Below, one piece after another: positions 51,701-63,702 of a stretch of 64,000 bases of DNA (within the stretch, counting starts at the first letter, position 1; each line of letters opens with the position of its first letter). Position numbers and translations under genes: made by a program. The notes beneath the pieces are model-generated. The model made no database searches. It was not told where the DNA came from and saw only the letters and a list, made by a program, of their open reading frames with translations. The DNA is from Pseudorasbora parva (taxonomy: Eukaryota; Chordata; Actinopteri; Cypriniformes; Gobionidae): assembly GCF_024679245.1 (NCBI RefSeq), contig NC_090172.1, forward strand, positions 46,917,676 through 46,981,675, given 5' to 3'.

Positions 51701-54700
51701 AATACTATTTCATAATATACATGTTTTACATGATTTTTGATCAGATAAATGCAGCCTTGGTAAGTAGTCATACCAACCCTAAACTTGTGAATATGTTTAG
51801 CAAAAAATATACATTATTTAACAAAGCTATCAAACACAGGGATATGTTGTGATCAGACCATTAAGTTGTTTGTGGTTGGCTGGTTTGAGGGGGTGATAAG
51901 AGCCAGGACTACAAAAAATCCATTAGAATGAAGATGACAAAAAGGTAGAGAGTGTCATTGTGTAAAAGTGTATTTTTGTGGGCTTTAATATTTGGGGGCG
52001 CTTACCTTTTTGAAGATGCCATCTGGGGAGATGAGCTGTGTTCTGCCACGACAGTTAATCTCAAGCGTATACCTCAAGTGTGGAGCCAAGAGCTGCAATG
52101 AGAGAGAAAAATGTCAGAAAGAGAGTGAAGAAGATATATAATACAACTGATTTGTATTATTTGTATGCAATTTTAATGCTTCATCACTCAAAAAACGATC
52201 AGTTTTTCAATTTAATTACATAAATTATTTTAAATGTGCTAAAATAACGCAATTTGTTCACAGTCACAACTTAATTTAAATGTGTTCAATCCACCTAAAC
52301 TTAATTTTGTTTTGTTTTTTGTTAAAACTACATTAATCATTTTTGTTGACAACTAACTGGGCAGTGGATCTGTAGTTCCCAACATGCTTTGCTAGTATCA
52401 GGGGAGTAAATTTAGGGATTAGAGTGCTATTTCATGTCAATGTGTTATGTTTTATGTGTTTTCGGTCAGGGGAAGTATGTTTTTAGTTAATGTTAATGTT
52501 TAAGTTCAGTTATGTTCAGTTATGTTGGATATTTAGAGGAGTTTCTGCAATGTTTTTGAATTTTATGGTTACCATTATCCAGAAGAGTGGCACCTGTAGG
52601 TTGTGGGTACTGAACTATGCTAATGTCAAACGGGACACCAGTAATATTTGTTCATTATATACATTGGCCCTCATTTATCAAAAGTGCGTACACCAAATTT
52701 CCAGCGTACACCTTGCGTACACCCAAACCCACGGTGACTTTGAGATTTATCAATATGGACGTTGGCGTACGGCACGCTCAAATCCTACGCCAGCTCAGGA
52801 GGTGGTGTACGCACGTTTGAGTTAGAGCGAAAATGCGCAGAAAAGCAATTCCTAACACCACAAAACGCACTGACAAGATATGCTATATGACCCACTGTTA
52901 AAAACCACAACAACAACATTTAGTGTTTATTTTTGTGCAACATGAACGTCAATGTTTAATTTGTGTGACTTTACCAAAGCGTTTGATCTTTAGGCATATG
53001 TATTCCTCCAGTCGCGAGCCTGTGCGCTTTATCTGACGTTTCAGGCCCGCCTGGCTCAGCAGCTGCGCACGGACTGGGACTAAAATAATTCAGACTGACA
53101 AAATAATAAAAATGGCCTTCTTCTTTTAAATAATAATAAAATCAATAAAAACGGCATTTTCTTCTAAATAACAAGCGTCATTAAGAATAATAATCATAAT
53201 AATAAGAAGAAGAATCTTACAAATTGTCATGTAATTATTAATGTGAATGAATCTTACTCCACAATACATCATCACTATTGTACACCCCAATACATGTGCC
53301 GTGATACGAAATTAAATGCTAATTGTTTCAAAACGTGCTGTAAAATAATGCATTGTGATGGTAATTTATCATCCAAACAGCTATTTAAACTGCTGGAGTG
53401 CGCGTCTCAACCCCCACACTAACAGTAGCTACTCGTAATTTGGGTCCATATTTTGTTTTTGTGAGCGCCTTTAATCTCACTCTTTAAACTCCCAAATAAA
53501 ACAATTTCGGGTTTTTTTTTCAACTTCCCTGGTGATGGTCTCGATGGGCTCGTCTCAATCATCTCAATAGTTCAGTAGTCAGAGCACTGATCAGGGAGTC
53601 AGCCCATTGACTTATGTCCTAATCAGTGCCCTGACTAGTGGACTAGTGAGATGATTGAGCGCGCCCGATCTCCACGTCGGAGAAGTTTCGTTTCTTTGCC
53701 TTCTTCTGTTTGTCCATGGCGTAAAATGAGGGCGTGCGGGAGGCGGAGACTTGAATATATAGGGGCGTGTTATTCTAATGACGATCGTTTTCAGCCGCGG
53801 GATTTATCAAGGGCAAGTATTGCGTACACCTGAATTGCAGAGGTGCGCACAGTTTCATAAATCAGGCGGTGAGAGGAGTGTAAGCATAATCTTACGCCAA
53901 CATATACACCCGTTTCTACGCAAGATTGATAAATGAGGGCCATTGTGTATAATGATGAAGTACCGGTAAACTGCTTATAATTGATTTTCCAATTGAATGT
54001 TTTAATTTAAGTTTGGCAAGCATAAAAAAGTAGACTGGTAATAATAACAAATGTATCTATTCATTTAAACTGTATTTGATCGAATTGAGTTGGACCAACT
54101 CAATAATATTTTTACATGAATTTATTTTTTATGATTTGTGGCTACACATTTCATGGATTGAAATCCTACCCTCAATTAAATTGAGTTTATCCAATGAGTT
54201 ATTTTTTGAGTGAGTGATTAGATCACTTTAAACCTGCTTTGAAACATGCAAATGTATCTTTCCTTAATAAAAACACTTCGACTTGATCTTACCTTATATA
54301 TAGGGTGAACAGCAGGCAGCTGACGCAAGGTGGCCAAACAGATCACTTCTACCACCAAGTGTGTGCGTAGCAGATGTGATAACAACTGAAAGACCTGGAA
54401 TTCAGCATGACGAACCCACATCTTAGCCAATAACCAGGCCAGAGGTGGATCACTAGGAAGGAATATGGGTGTGTCCTTATCAGGTTTCTGTTCAAGCTGA
54501 AAGAAAGGGAGAAGAACAGTCAGCCTGATTCTGTCACTGTCAGTCCATTCCTGAATGCACTTTGCGTAATATTACCCATAGAATTTGTTTCCTAAGATGT
54601 CACCTGTCAAGTGCTAATATGTTTATCCTTTAGGGATAAACAAGGTGCTGCCACAGTGGCAGCTTTTGTACCTTTTTTCTGAGTGTACTATGGTTATTAA

Positions 54701-57700
54701 ATTAATAACATTTCAGCTAAATTCACGCTTAGCTGTTAAGATTGTGGCACATAACACTTTAATGGCATATAAATGTGTGTTTGTATTTCAGTAAAAGCAA
54801 AACACCACAATATGCAAACATGATTATTTGCCTGATGGAATCAGCAGTAAGATTGAGAAACTGTTCTAGATTAATATGCAGATAATAATAAATGTGTCAA
54901 CTGATTTTACCTGTATGGCAATGGGAATGAGACCTCTCTCAGGGTGTTCATACAGTAAGCAAAGTGGGGCAGCTATGTGCTGTGTCTTGTTTCTTATTAC
55001 ATTGGCAGGAATCCCATCCACAATTGCGTGATCAACCAGGAATATATTTCCTTTCTTCAATAGGAGAGACAACGAAACATTATTAGGTTCACTGTTCCAA
55101 TAATCCATTGTAGTTGAGAAAATCAACACCAACTCTCACCTTGAGTTCCTCCTTCAAAGTGGTTGTAGGTATCAGAGAGGACTGCACCATGTCTCCAGTG
55201 ACAGGGAAGTTCGAGGGCACCTCCTTGCACCTGATAATCATTCGTGGGTTTGAGCCATTCAGGAATTGGTAACCAAAAAACCAGTCTTCTCTCCAGTGCA
55301 TCATGGTGTATTCTGAACAGAATATTCATCACAAATTCATGTTACTCGTTTAATAACATTTCTAACTTTCTGTATACAAGTTCTTAAAAAGATTAGTAAC
55401 AGTTAGGCTATGTAAATACGACATATTATAATGTGTCAGTTCGTTCAGCAAGGATCATTTCAAAGCAAACAAACTCAAATCAATAAACATCTGTTTCTGG
55501 ATTTCACACTTCATTTGTAAACCCTGGCCCGGAGTAACATTTAAACATGAGCATATTTATGAGGTAAATAACATTTCGCCAAAACATGTCTCAGAATCGA
55601 TAATGACTTATATTTCTGCAGAAATTTCCGCTCTGGTTGTTTTAAACATGCTGTATTGTAAAAAAAAGAAAAAAAGAAAAAGAAAAGAAAAGCAAAAGCA
55701 AAGAATAACTCAACAATTAATTTCTTTACTCCAGATAACGTGTTGACGTTCTCATTTTTTTCTCAGACCAAAACAGCGTGAGAGTATTTTATGAGGTAAG
55801 TGTTTTTTAGTTTATTATAGGTTAAGTACAGTGTGAATATTTACTTTTCAAGAGTGGGTGTAAATGTGAATTTTCATATGGCATTATGAAATGCCATTCA
55901 TTTCTGATTTGTTGAAGGTAAATATAAGTCCATATGACTTGTGTATCTAGTACATGCATAAACTAAATAAATAAAAAATCTGGGAAGAGAGCTTACTTAG
56001 AATGAAGCGATTTCATTAAAAATGCAAGAAATTGGCACATACACACACACACGAAAACTTAGAACGGATAGCTATTACCAGCTATAGGGCTTCTTAGTTT
56101 CCAGAAGATCCTTTTGAAATCGTCCAGATCATTCCAGGATTTTCCAAATTTGATTGCCAGTTTTTTCAGAGAAAGCTCCAAAAGCCTGATAGGCAGATGG
56201 AAGGGACAAAAAAAAATTAGTGGTTATATAAATTAAATGATGATGGGATAATTACATGATGTGCGGAACATGCATAATTACACCTTAAAATATCAGTTCA
56301 CATTGATAAAGCATAATACTTGAGCAAAACCTGTATTTTTACTCACGCATAGTGAAGGGATCCCACAAAGTCGCTGCGCTTCTCGTTGTCGAAGCGAACG
56401 TCCTGGGGGAGATCGGCCTCTGACTTGGCATCAATGCATTTTGGAATGCCAGGGGACCATGCAAGCCATCTGATAGGTGAGACATGGAGTTTAACAGTGA
56501 TTCGTGAGGAGTAGCCTACATTCGTTACAAACATAAGAATGAAGAGATACTGAAAATTCCATGTATGCAATTTCCAAGGAGACCTGTATAGCTTCTGCCT
56601 CTCCTGAAGCTCTGCCTTCCTGTGAGCGATCTCAAGTGGCAAGGTGTCGTCACTCAGCTTTTTGGCTATAAAAGGAGGAGGAATCAGATCTGAGCTTTTA
56701 ATCATAGGGATTCATCTTCTCAGATTTATCTTAGTTGTTGCTGCATGAGCAGCTCACTATAACTGACCTGTGCCTTCTCTGAGCTCTACTACCACTCCAT
56801 CTCCCACTAGCCAGCGGTAACAGGGAAAAGAATATCTACGTCTTTCTCCAGGTACACTGACTTTCACATAACGGCAGAACCAGTTATCCTCCACCCAGTA
56901 CTTCTGCTTCTCCAGTCGCACCAGTATCAGGGGACCCAAATCAGCTGCACTGCTAACTGTGTAATCATCCTCCTGCAAAAGTATGGAAAGAGATGTTTTT
57001 TATTTATTATTACCATTCAGTATTGTATTGTTCAAGCTCATTTCACATTTAGATTTCCTTCGCGTCATCGGTGTTGGGGGTAACACATTACAAGTAACAC
57101 GAGTTACATATCAGATTACTTTTTTCATTTAGTAATGTAACCCATTACTTTTAAATTACTTTCAAATAAGTATCGCAAGTTTCTTTTTTTACTCCAGTTT
57201 ATTAACTGACACCTCTCCTGTCCCCATGGTGAGAGACATCAGGCGTAAGTGCAGAGGCGATTGTTGTGTGCGCTGTGTAAACATGATGCTTATTGTAATT
57301 TTAGACTAAATGTAGGCATGCATTTACTCATCTCACTTGTACAAAAACAGATTCAGTATTCCTCAAAATGAATTAAATCAGTAAAATGCTAAACATTACG
57401 CAAACATTCGCTGATCCAATTTAACCAAACTAATAAGAGAAAATAACTTTAATTGCTAAAGTAATAGTGTTGAATTTTCTATTCTTCTGCGATCCAGAAT
57501 GGCAGCGCATCTGAACGGTTTGTTTGAGCTCCGCCCTCTACTGTACAGGACTACATCTGCATTTCTTTCAGCCTGAGGCTTAAACAAACAACCAGACCCA
57601 GCCCAGGTGAGAAAAAGTAACGCAACACATTCATTTCCATAAAAGTAACGCAATTAGTTGCTTTTTAGGGAGTAACATAATATTGTAATGCATTACTTTT

Positions 57701-58543
57701 AAAAGTAATTTTCTCACCACTGGCCATTATTTAGTGCTCACTTAAAGCTGCAGTCCGTAACTTTTTGTGTTCTAGCGGAGCCAGAGCTACTTCTCTCTGT
57801 TTATGTCTATGGGGAGTCACGAAGGGAGCGCCATACCAGACAGGTCTAAAATAGTACCATTATAAACACTTATTATAAGTGTACCATAATGATTCAGGGT
57901 AAGACTAACACACGGTTTGGAAAACGGATTCATGTTATACATTCTCATTATATCATTTTTGTAAATCTTGAACACAAAAAAGTAACGGACAGCAGATTTA
58001 AAGTAAATATTTAAAAACACTAATAATTCAACCACACCTGTAAATGTAATTTTTAGCAAATCAGAGAATAAGAAATCTACTTTTCATAATGTGCATTATA
58101 ATGTTGTGATGTCTACATACAGTTGTTGCATTTAAAATAATTTATTTTAGCTTTAAGTGTTTAATGTTCAATATTCAGACAAACTAGTATGACTAGTAAG
58201 AATGAAATAATGCCTTAGAAAAACACAATACTGGTGTGCATCTTGAGACCAAACAATGGGACTGACATATTTTAAGATATCAGTGCAAGTTGTTTTCAGT
58301 TAAAACAGCTCCAACACACATTTTAGTCTGGGACTATACATGAAACCATACATGTAAAGTGCTTCTTCTATGCACACAAACATATTCACAGCCATTTACC
58401 GCTCCTCTGCAGAAGTCTAGGCCTGGATTGTCCAGCACGGTTTTCTCGCTCTCTCCTCTCTCTCCAACCAGAGTAATGTACACATAGTTATTGGTTCCTG
58501 AATATTCGGAGGTCCCGGTGGCAACAGTAACTTTGTACTCCAT
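48773..58543 (-). CDS. alox12: Arachidonate lipoxygenase, ALOX12-like
   Basis: A non-haem iron dioxygenase that makes hydroperoxides from arachidonic acid; cytosolic, moving to membranes. Fourteen coding exons on the minus strand: 58543-58400, 56972-56768, 56665-56584, 56469-56347, 56185-56079, 55312-55140, 55054-54911, 54496-54293, 52092-52006, 51495-51326, 51152-51031, 49749-49649, 49230-49060 and 48952-48773. All borders are GT-AG and phases match, giving 670 residues (human ALOX12 has 663). The PLAT domain spans about 1-115, then the catalytic domain. Iron ligands are H367, H372, H547, N551 and the C-terminal I670 (ending NSITI). [10 protein letters not shown] and [13 protein letters not shown] match ALOX12 better than ALOX5. 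The usual His at 362, which does not bind iron, is Phe. ALOX12 is favoured over ALOX5 or ALOX15-like by sequence and by its place next to rnasek. Confidence 0.94.
49231..49648. other. alox12 intron with an unclassified GC-rich insert
   Basis: About 49270-49510 is GC- and CpG-richer than its surroundings and has a 152-codon open frame running in from the exon on the other strand. No protein similarity was seen. It is probably an old DNA transposon fragment, but no terminal repeats were found. Confidence 0.35.
49750..51030. other. alox12 intron with decayed repeats
   Basis: Holds a repeat beginning ggctggacgatatat near 50367, an AT-rich self-complementary patch (50440-50525), and a decayed copy of the 41736-type MITE at 50620-50930 (recognised by cattctaatatgatgatttg and tttcaggattctttgatgaa). 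Confidence 0.5.
51545..51800. mobile_element. Decayed MITE in an alox12 intron
   Basis: Contains tacagcaaggatgcattaaa, gctgaagaatcatgtgata and ataaatgcagccttggtaag, all shared with the 41736-type MITE in inverse order. Its ends are eroded. Confidence 0.55.
52674..53942. mobile_element. Non-autonomous Harbinger-like TIR element
   Basis: The ends ggccctcatttatcaaaagt and ggccctcatttatcaatctt (reverse complement) are strong terminal inverted repeats, followed by subterminal gcgtac-rich repeats on both sides. Direct att flanks each side, consistent with a 3-bp target duplication. No transposase is present. PIF/Harbinger is suggested by TIR style and duplication length only. Confidence 0.8.
53546..53666. 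repeat. Inverted-repeat hairpin inside the Harbinger-like element
   Basis: The arms begin at gggctcgtctcaatcatctc on the left and gggcgcgctcaatcatctca on the right (reverse complement). They continue through agtagtcagagcactgat and ctagtcagggcactgatt. The total is about 120 bp with a loop of about 20 bp. Confidence 0.8.
57070..57722. mobile_element. TIR element rich in taac/gtta repeats
   Basis: The left end (tgttgggggtaacacattac then aagtaac) and right end (gcattacttttaaaagtaat then tttctcaccact) are related by inversion. Internal words such as aagtaacg recur on both sides. This type is common in fish introns. No ORF of note. Confidence 0.55.
57742..58003. mobile_element. Short TIR element (MITE), 0.26 kb
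   Basis: The left end ttaaagctgcagtccgtaac (then tttttgtgttc) and the reverse complement of the right end tttaaatctgctgtccgtta (then cttttttgtgttc) pair over about 30 bp. Confidence 0.85.
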
Positions 58544-59481
58544 CTCTGCACACATACAGTAATGTTGAAGAAATGGAAAGATATTTTCACAGTTTCAGCC
58601 AGACACAGAGCAACCTGACAAGCCTAATTCTTTTTGCATTTACATGAACTATTCAGCAGAGAGCTATAGCAGATGTTAGTCTTTTCCCTCAAAGGATTAT
58701 GCAATCCATTTATGTCTGCACCGGATGATTACAAAAGTGAGCGGGTTTTGTGGAAATGAGTCTTCCTCTGAATGTCAGAGGAATTTCTTGCCGCAGAAAG
58801 ATCTCTCTTGCTCAATATGCCCTTGTGAACGTGGCTTCACAGCATAATAGATCTGAATAATTTAAATGTAAACATGAAACCAGATCAGTATAGGGATTTT
58901 AATCCAATTAAAAATCTCAGTATATTATCAGAAAAGATAGCAGGCAGACACTTTAGTGCAATTTGAGTGAGCTTCCACTGTTATTATGATGCAAATACAA
59001 CACAATGAAAATAATCCATTGTGTCTTTGGTATTCACAATTTAGAAATTGTAATACACAGTAGAGTAACACTTTACAAGGTTCAACTTGCTAATATTAGT
59101 TAATGCATTACATATCAGGCACTATGGAAAACATGTTTTACAGCATTTATTAATCTATGTCCATTAAAAATGCTATTGTTTATTCATGTTTGTTCATAAT
59201 GCATTAACTGATATTGATCAATATAAGCTGAACTTTATGATGAACATTAATGTAATTTAACAATAGTTTATTTCTTAAGCTATTACAAATGATAACACGT
59301 AAAACCTTATTATTCCTGAATAGGCGTACAGTGTCTTATCAATCATGCAATCATTTAACAGTTAGCCCCCAGCTAATAACTTTAAAACAATGCCACGCTG
59401 GTTTTAAGTTATTTAAAGCAAGCTCAGCCACGTAATCTCTCACGCCTGCTAATCAAACTGATATGCCGTAGGCTACTCCCT
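58544..59481. other. alox12 upstream region
   Basis: Promoter and 5' UTR of the minus-strand lipoxygenase are expected here; no element was singled out. 59064-59300 is a decayed member of the GTAACA-type MITE family (gagtaacactttacaaggtt). Confidence 0.45.
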
Positions 59482-60115
59482 AGCTAACAGGGAACATTCT
59501 CAGAACGTTCTCTGAAAGTTCTCAAAAAACATTCTTGCAGTTGGAGTAATGTTATTAGAACGTTGTGCCAACATGAGTAATGTTCTAAAAATGTTAGCTA
59601 TGAAATGTTATTCTTAAATTGTTAGTGGAACGTTATAAAAACATTACTACATTAAAAAAAAACATTACTACATTACAAATTAGTCATACAGCTTTTTTCT
59701 CAAACTTCAGATACAGAATTTGTATATCCAGAGACAACTTAATGACACTTAAAAGCTATTTTTGTTAATATATATATTTTTTACAATCAGAAGAAAAATC
59801 TAGTAAACTAATTATGTATTAAATATAAATGCAATATATATATAAAAGTCAATTATTAAAGTGGTTTTACCTTTTTTCAAGAAAGAATAAGATGTCAATA
59901 AACAAAAGAAAGTACTTTAAAGGAGAAAACAGGAATATTTAATTTGCTCGTACTCCTTATTAGAACATTATTTAATGTTCTTATAACCTAATGAGCCCGT
60001 GAATACAACGTTCCACAAACTGGACATTTCAACGTTCCTAGAACATTCAGAAAACGTTTTTATAACTTAATGGGAACGTTAGGGAAACGTTCTTATAACC
60101 TAAAATTGTTAGCTG
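59482..60115. mobile_element. TIR element with repeated gaacgtt words
   Basis: Starts agctaacagggaacattct and ends in the reverse complement of agctaacaattttaggttat. Subterminal gaacgtt/aacgttc words are repeated on both sides. About 0.63 kb, without an ORF. Confidence 0.75.
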
Positions 60116-61519
60116 GGTCTACAGGTGCACAAACATGTTTCGCATCTGAAAGCTGAGACAGACAGAAGTGTCATGGTATTATGACCATCAGAGATGTTTT
60201 AAAGGACACAGTAGCTTAAAGTGTCTAGACGAGTCTAGACAGGTCAATTCATAGTGGTTCATAGACTTCGCCTGAACGACATAACACTTGACTTTTGTGG
60301 CATTTGCTATGTGAACCGATGTGAACACACACACACCCACCCTCCCAAACACACACAAATCATGGACATGATTTGAAAAGATTAAAAGATCCTAAAAACA
60401 GTCACACTTGTACTCCTCATGGTCAAATAATATCCGCCCTATAAGACAACAAATCATAATTACTACATAAATATTACTTGGTACTATAAATTCCCTCAAA
60501 ATACAAAAAAATGAAAAAGAATACAATATATATTACATTGATTTTACTGGCCACTTTAAGTAAGTGTGACCCCCTTAATGAAAAGCAGCATACATTTACA
60601 TATTTAAACATTTAAAAATAAATTGATTACCTTTCTCAGTAAAATTGTGTTGCTCCTTCCCTACTGCAAGTTATTTTGCCTCTTTTAGCAGTGTCCTTTT
60701 TTTCTCAACCAACCCTAGTTTCCTTCTTTCATGTCACTCCCTCCGTTGTATAGCTCACTGACCCTGAAGTATCACTGACTGGATCAGGTAGATATTAGCT
60801 TTGAAATGTCTCTCCACTGGTCTCCTCCCTCACACCAGCTTTCCCTCCCTTCCCCCTCTCCCACCACTTGCTTTCCGTTATTGTCCACAGTAGGCTGATA
60901 TTTTAACCTCCTCATTTGTTTATTCATTTTTCTTTTCATTCCATTTCAAGGAAGTGGGTAGAAGTATCTCACATAAAAACCACAAGGCTAAAAATAAAAA
61001 AAATATATTTTGCACCAAACTTGTGAAACCACACTGAAGCCGATATGAAACTTTCACAGTAACATGAACAGTAAACCTCTAAAAATGCTGCAGTCAAGAG
61101 GTCATTGTTACAGTCTGTCTCTCCTTTACTTGTAAAAAGAAGCTTTCTGTGTGGAATTACATGCAATACTTTCCCTTTTTAACAGGACACTGGCAAATAC
61201 TAAATGACGAGAAGTCTCACTTATGTTTCAGTGGTCTGCTTCTTGCTGCATAATCAGCTCTCTATTCAGAATCTATTAAAATGGTAAAAAAAAGAAAAAA
61301 AGGAACAAAGAAACAAAGATAAGCCTTTTTTATATACATGACTTGATGGATGAAAGGTTTACTCATGCTGTTAGTGCAACGTATAAACAGCTCATCAATA
61401 GATATAGGGTTGCACAAAATACACTTCAAAAGTATGCAAAATATATTTGGTGTTGAGGAAGCACATAACAGACACAGTGCTGTGCAATGTAAACATGTTC
61501 CTGTGACCAAAGGTATTTT
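60116..61519. other. No gene seen
   Basis: AT-rich intergenic DNA with a pyrimidine-rich stretch near 60700-60880. No feature was recognised. Confidence 0.5.
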
Positions 61520-61833
61520 GGTAACACTACAATAAGGTTTCATTTGTTAACAATATAGCTCGTGTATTAAAGAACATGAACTAACAGTGAACAGTACATT
61601 TGTTACTGCATTTGTTAATTTTAATTAATGTTAGTTAATAATTATACAGCTGTCCGTTGGTCATGTTAGTGGTCAGTACATTAACTAATTTTAACTTTTT
61701 ATTTTGAATGTTATGAATGTTTTGAATGTTAACTTTTTATTATGAATTGGTAAATGCTGAAATTAATATGAACAAAGGTTAATAAATACTGTAGAATTTA
61801 GTTCATGATAACTACCTAATGTAAAGTGTTACT
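61520..61833. mobile_element. MITE with GTAACA-type inverted ends
   Basis: The left end ggtaacactacaataaggtt and the reverse complement of the right end cagtaacactttacattagg pair. The interior has the gttagttaat repeats seen in the copy at 10601-10895. Confidence 0.7.
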
Positions 61834-61888
61834 GGTATTTTTAATTTCTGTTTCAAATGTTTTTGTTTTTCTTCTATTCATCAAAGAA

Positions 61889-62130
61889 TGTTGCCAAAAG
61901 TTTTGGGACACCTTTACATACATATGAACTTTAATAATATCCCCTTCTTCATATGACTTGTTGAATATGGAGTTGGCCCACCTTTAGCAGCTATAACAGC
62001 TTCAACTCTTCTGGGAAGGCTTTCCACAAAGTTTAGGAGTGTGTTTATGGGAATTATTGACCATTCTTCTATAAGAGCATTTGTGAGGTCAGACACGGAT
62101 GTTGGATGAGAAGACCTGTAGTACATATTT
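61889..62130 (-). pseudogene. Tc1-like transposase C-terminal fragment
   Basis: On the minus strand a 70-codon frame includes IIPINTLLNFVESLPRRVEA and VIAAKGGPTPY, the standard C-terminus of Tc1-family transposases. It is followed by a terminal-repeat sequence (reverse of gttgccaaaagttttgggac). Only the 3' end of the element remains. Confidence 0.8.
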
Positions 62131-62163
62131 GCATAGTACTAAAATGCATTTTCAATATGCATA

Positions 62164-63702
62164 CAGGTCCTTCTCAAAAAATTAGCATATTGTGATAAAG
62201 TTCATTATTTTCCATAATGTAATGATACAAATTAAACTTTCATATATTTTAGATTCATTGCACACTAACTGAAATATTTCAGGTCTTTTATTGTTTTAAT
62301 ACTGATGATTTTGGCATACAGCTCATGAAAACCCCAAATTCTTATCTCAAATTAGCATATCATGAAAAGGTTCTCTAACCGAGCTATTAACCTAATCATC
62401 TGAATCAACTAATTAACTCTAAACACCTGCAAAAGATTCCTGAGGCTTTTAAAAACTCCCAGCCTGGTTCATTACTCAAAACCGCAATCATGGGTAAGAC
62501 TGCCGACCTGACTGCTGTCCAGAAGGCCATCATTGACACCCTCAAGTGAGAGGGTAAGACACAGAAATACATTTCTGAACGAATAGGCTGTTCCCAGAGT
62601 GCTGTATCAAGGCACCTCAGTGGGAAGTCTGTGGGAAGGAAAAAGTGTGGCAAAAAACGCTGCACAACGAGAAGAGGTGACCGGACCCTGAGGAAGATTG
62701 TGGAGAAGGACCGATTCCAGACCTTGGGGGACCTGCGGAAGCAGTGGACTGAGTCTGGAGTAGCAACATCCAGAGCCACCGTGCACAGGCGTGTGCAGGA
62801 AATGGGCTACAGGTGCCGCATTCCCCAGGTCAGGTCACTTTGGGCTACAGAGAAGCAGCACTGGACTGTTGCTCAGTGGTCCTAAGTACTTTTTTCGGAT
62901 GAAAGCAAATTTTGCATGTCATTCGGAAATCAAGGTGCCAGAGTCTGGAGGAAGACTGGGGAGAAGGAAATGCCAAAATGCCTGAAGTCCAGTGTCAAGT
63001 ACCCACAGTCAGTGATGGTCTGGGGTGCCATGACAGCTGCTGGTGTTGGTCCACTGTGTTTTATCAAGGGCAGGGTCAATGCAGCTAGCTATCAGGAGAT
63101 TTTGGAGCACTTCATGCTTCCATCTGCTAAACAGCTTTATGGAGATGAAGATTTGGTTTTTCAGCACGACCTGGCACCTGCTCACAGTGCCAAAACCACT
63201 GGTAAATGGATTACTGACCATGGTATTACTGTGCTCAATTGGCCTGCCAACTCTCCTGACCTGAACGCCATAGAAAATCTGTGGGATATTGTGAAGAGAA
63301 AGTTGAGACGCAAGACCCAACACTCTGGATGAGCTTAAGGCCGCTATCGAAGCATCCTGGGCCTCCATAACACCTCAGCAGTGCCACAGGCTGATCGCCT
63401 CCATGCCACGCAGCATTGAAGCAGTCATTTCTGCAAAAGGATTCCCGACCAAGTATTGAGTGCATAACTTTTTTGTATTAAAAACACTTTTCTTTTATAG
63501 GTCGGATGAAATATGCTAATTTTTGGGATTTCTGGTTTTCATAAGCTGTATGCCAAAATCATCACTATTAAAACAATAAAAGACCTGAAATATTTCAGTT
63601 GGTGTGCACTGAATCTAAAATATATCAAAGTTTAATTTTTATCATTACATTATGGAAAATAATGAACTTTATCACATATGCTAATTTTTTTAGAAGGATC
63701 TG
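62164..63702 (+). mobile_element. Tc1/mariner-like transposon, nearly full length
   Basis: The ends caggtccttctcaaaaaatt and cagatccttctaaaaaaatt (reverse complement) start inverted repeats of roughly 180-200 bp each, containing matched words such as tgaaatatttcaggtctttt and gcatacagctcatgaaaacc on the left. TA precedes the left end. It encloses one transposase gene in + orientation. Total is about 1.54 kb, the normal size. Confidence 0.9.
62490..63459 (+). pseudogene. Tc1-like transposase with two stops and one frameshift
   Basis: Starts MGKTADLTAVQKAIIDTLK and ends SAKGFPTKY. Helix-turn-helix parts lie at about residues 10-110. The DDE residues appear in FSDES, FQHDLAPAHS and NSPDLNAIENLWD, as in DD34E Tc1 enzymes. 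Defects seen are a TGA after IIDTLK (about 62547), a TAA after VAQWS (about 62883), and a frame change near 63320 (RRKTQ, then TLDELKAAIEASW in another frame). All other domains look whole, so the copy is young but dead. Confidence 0.9.

Larger units (their letters stand above)
52184..54217. mobile_element. Outer TIR element in the alox12 intron at 52093-54292
   Basis: The left end tcactcaaaaaacgatcagt and the reverse complement of the right end tcactcactcaaaaaataac (continuing into aattta) form AT-rich terminal inverted repeats. The element is filled by a 1.27-kb insertion at 52674-53942. Confidence 0.6.
56973..58399. other. alox12 intron 1 carrying two TIR elements
   Basis: A 1.4-kb intron, mostly filled by the elements at 57070-57722 and 57742-58003. 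The rest is anonymous. Confidence 0.6.

Noticed and set aside
54293..54496. Lipoxygenase read as catalytically dead because of a missing His
   Set aside because: Counting the His-x4-His-x4-His motif shows that the altered residue is the first, non-ligand His. The iron ligands H367, H372, H547, N551 and I670 are all present.
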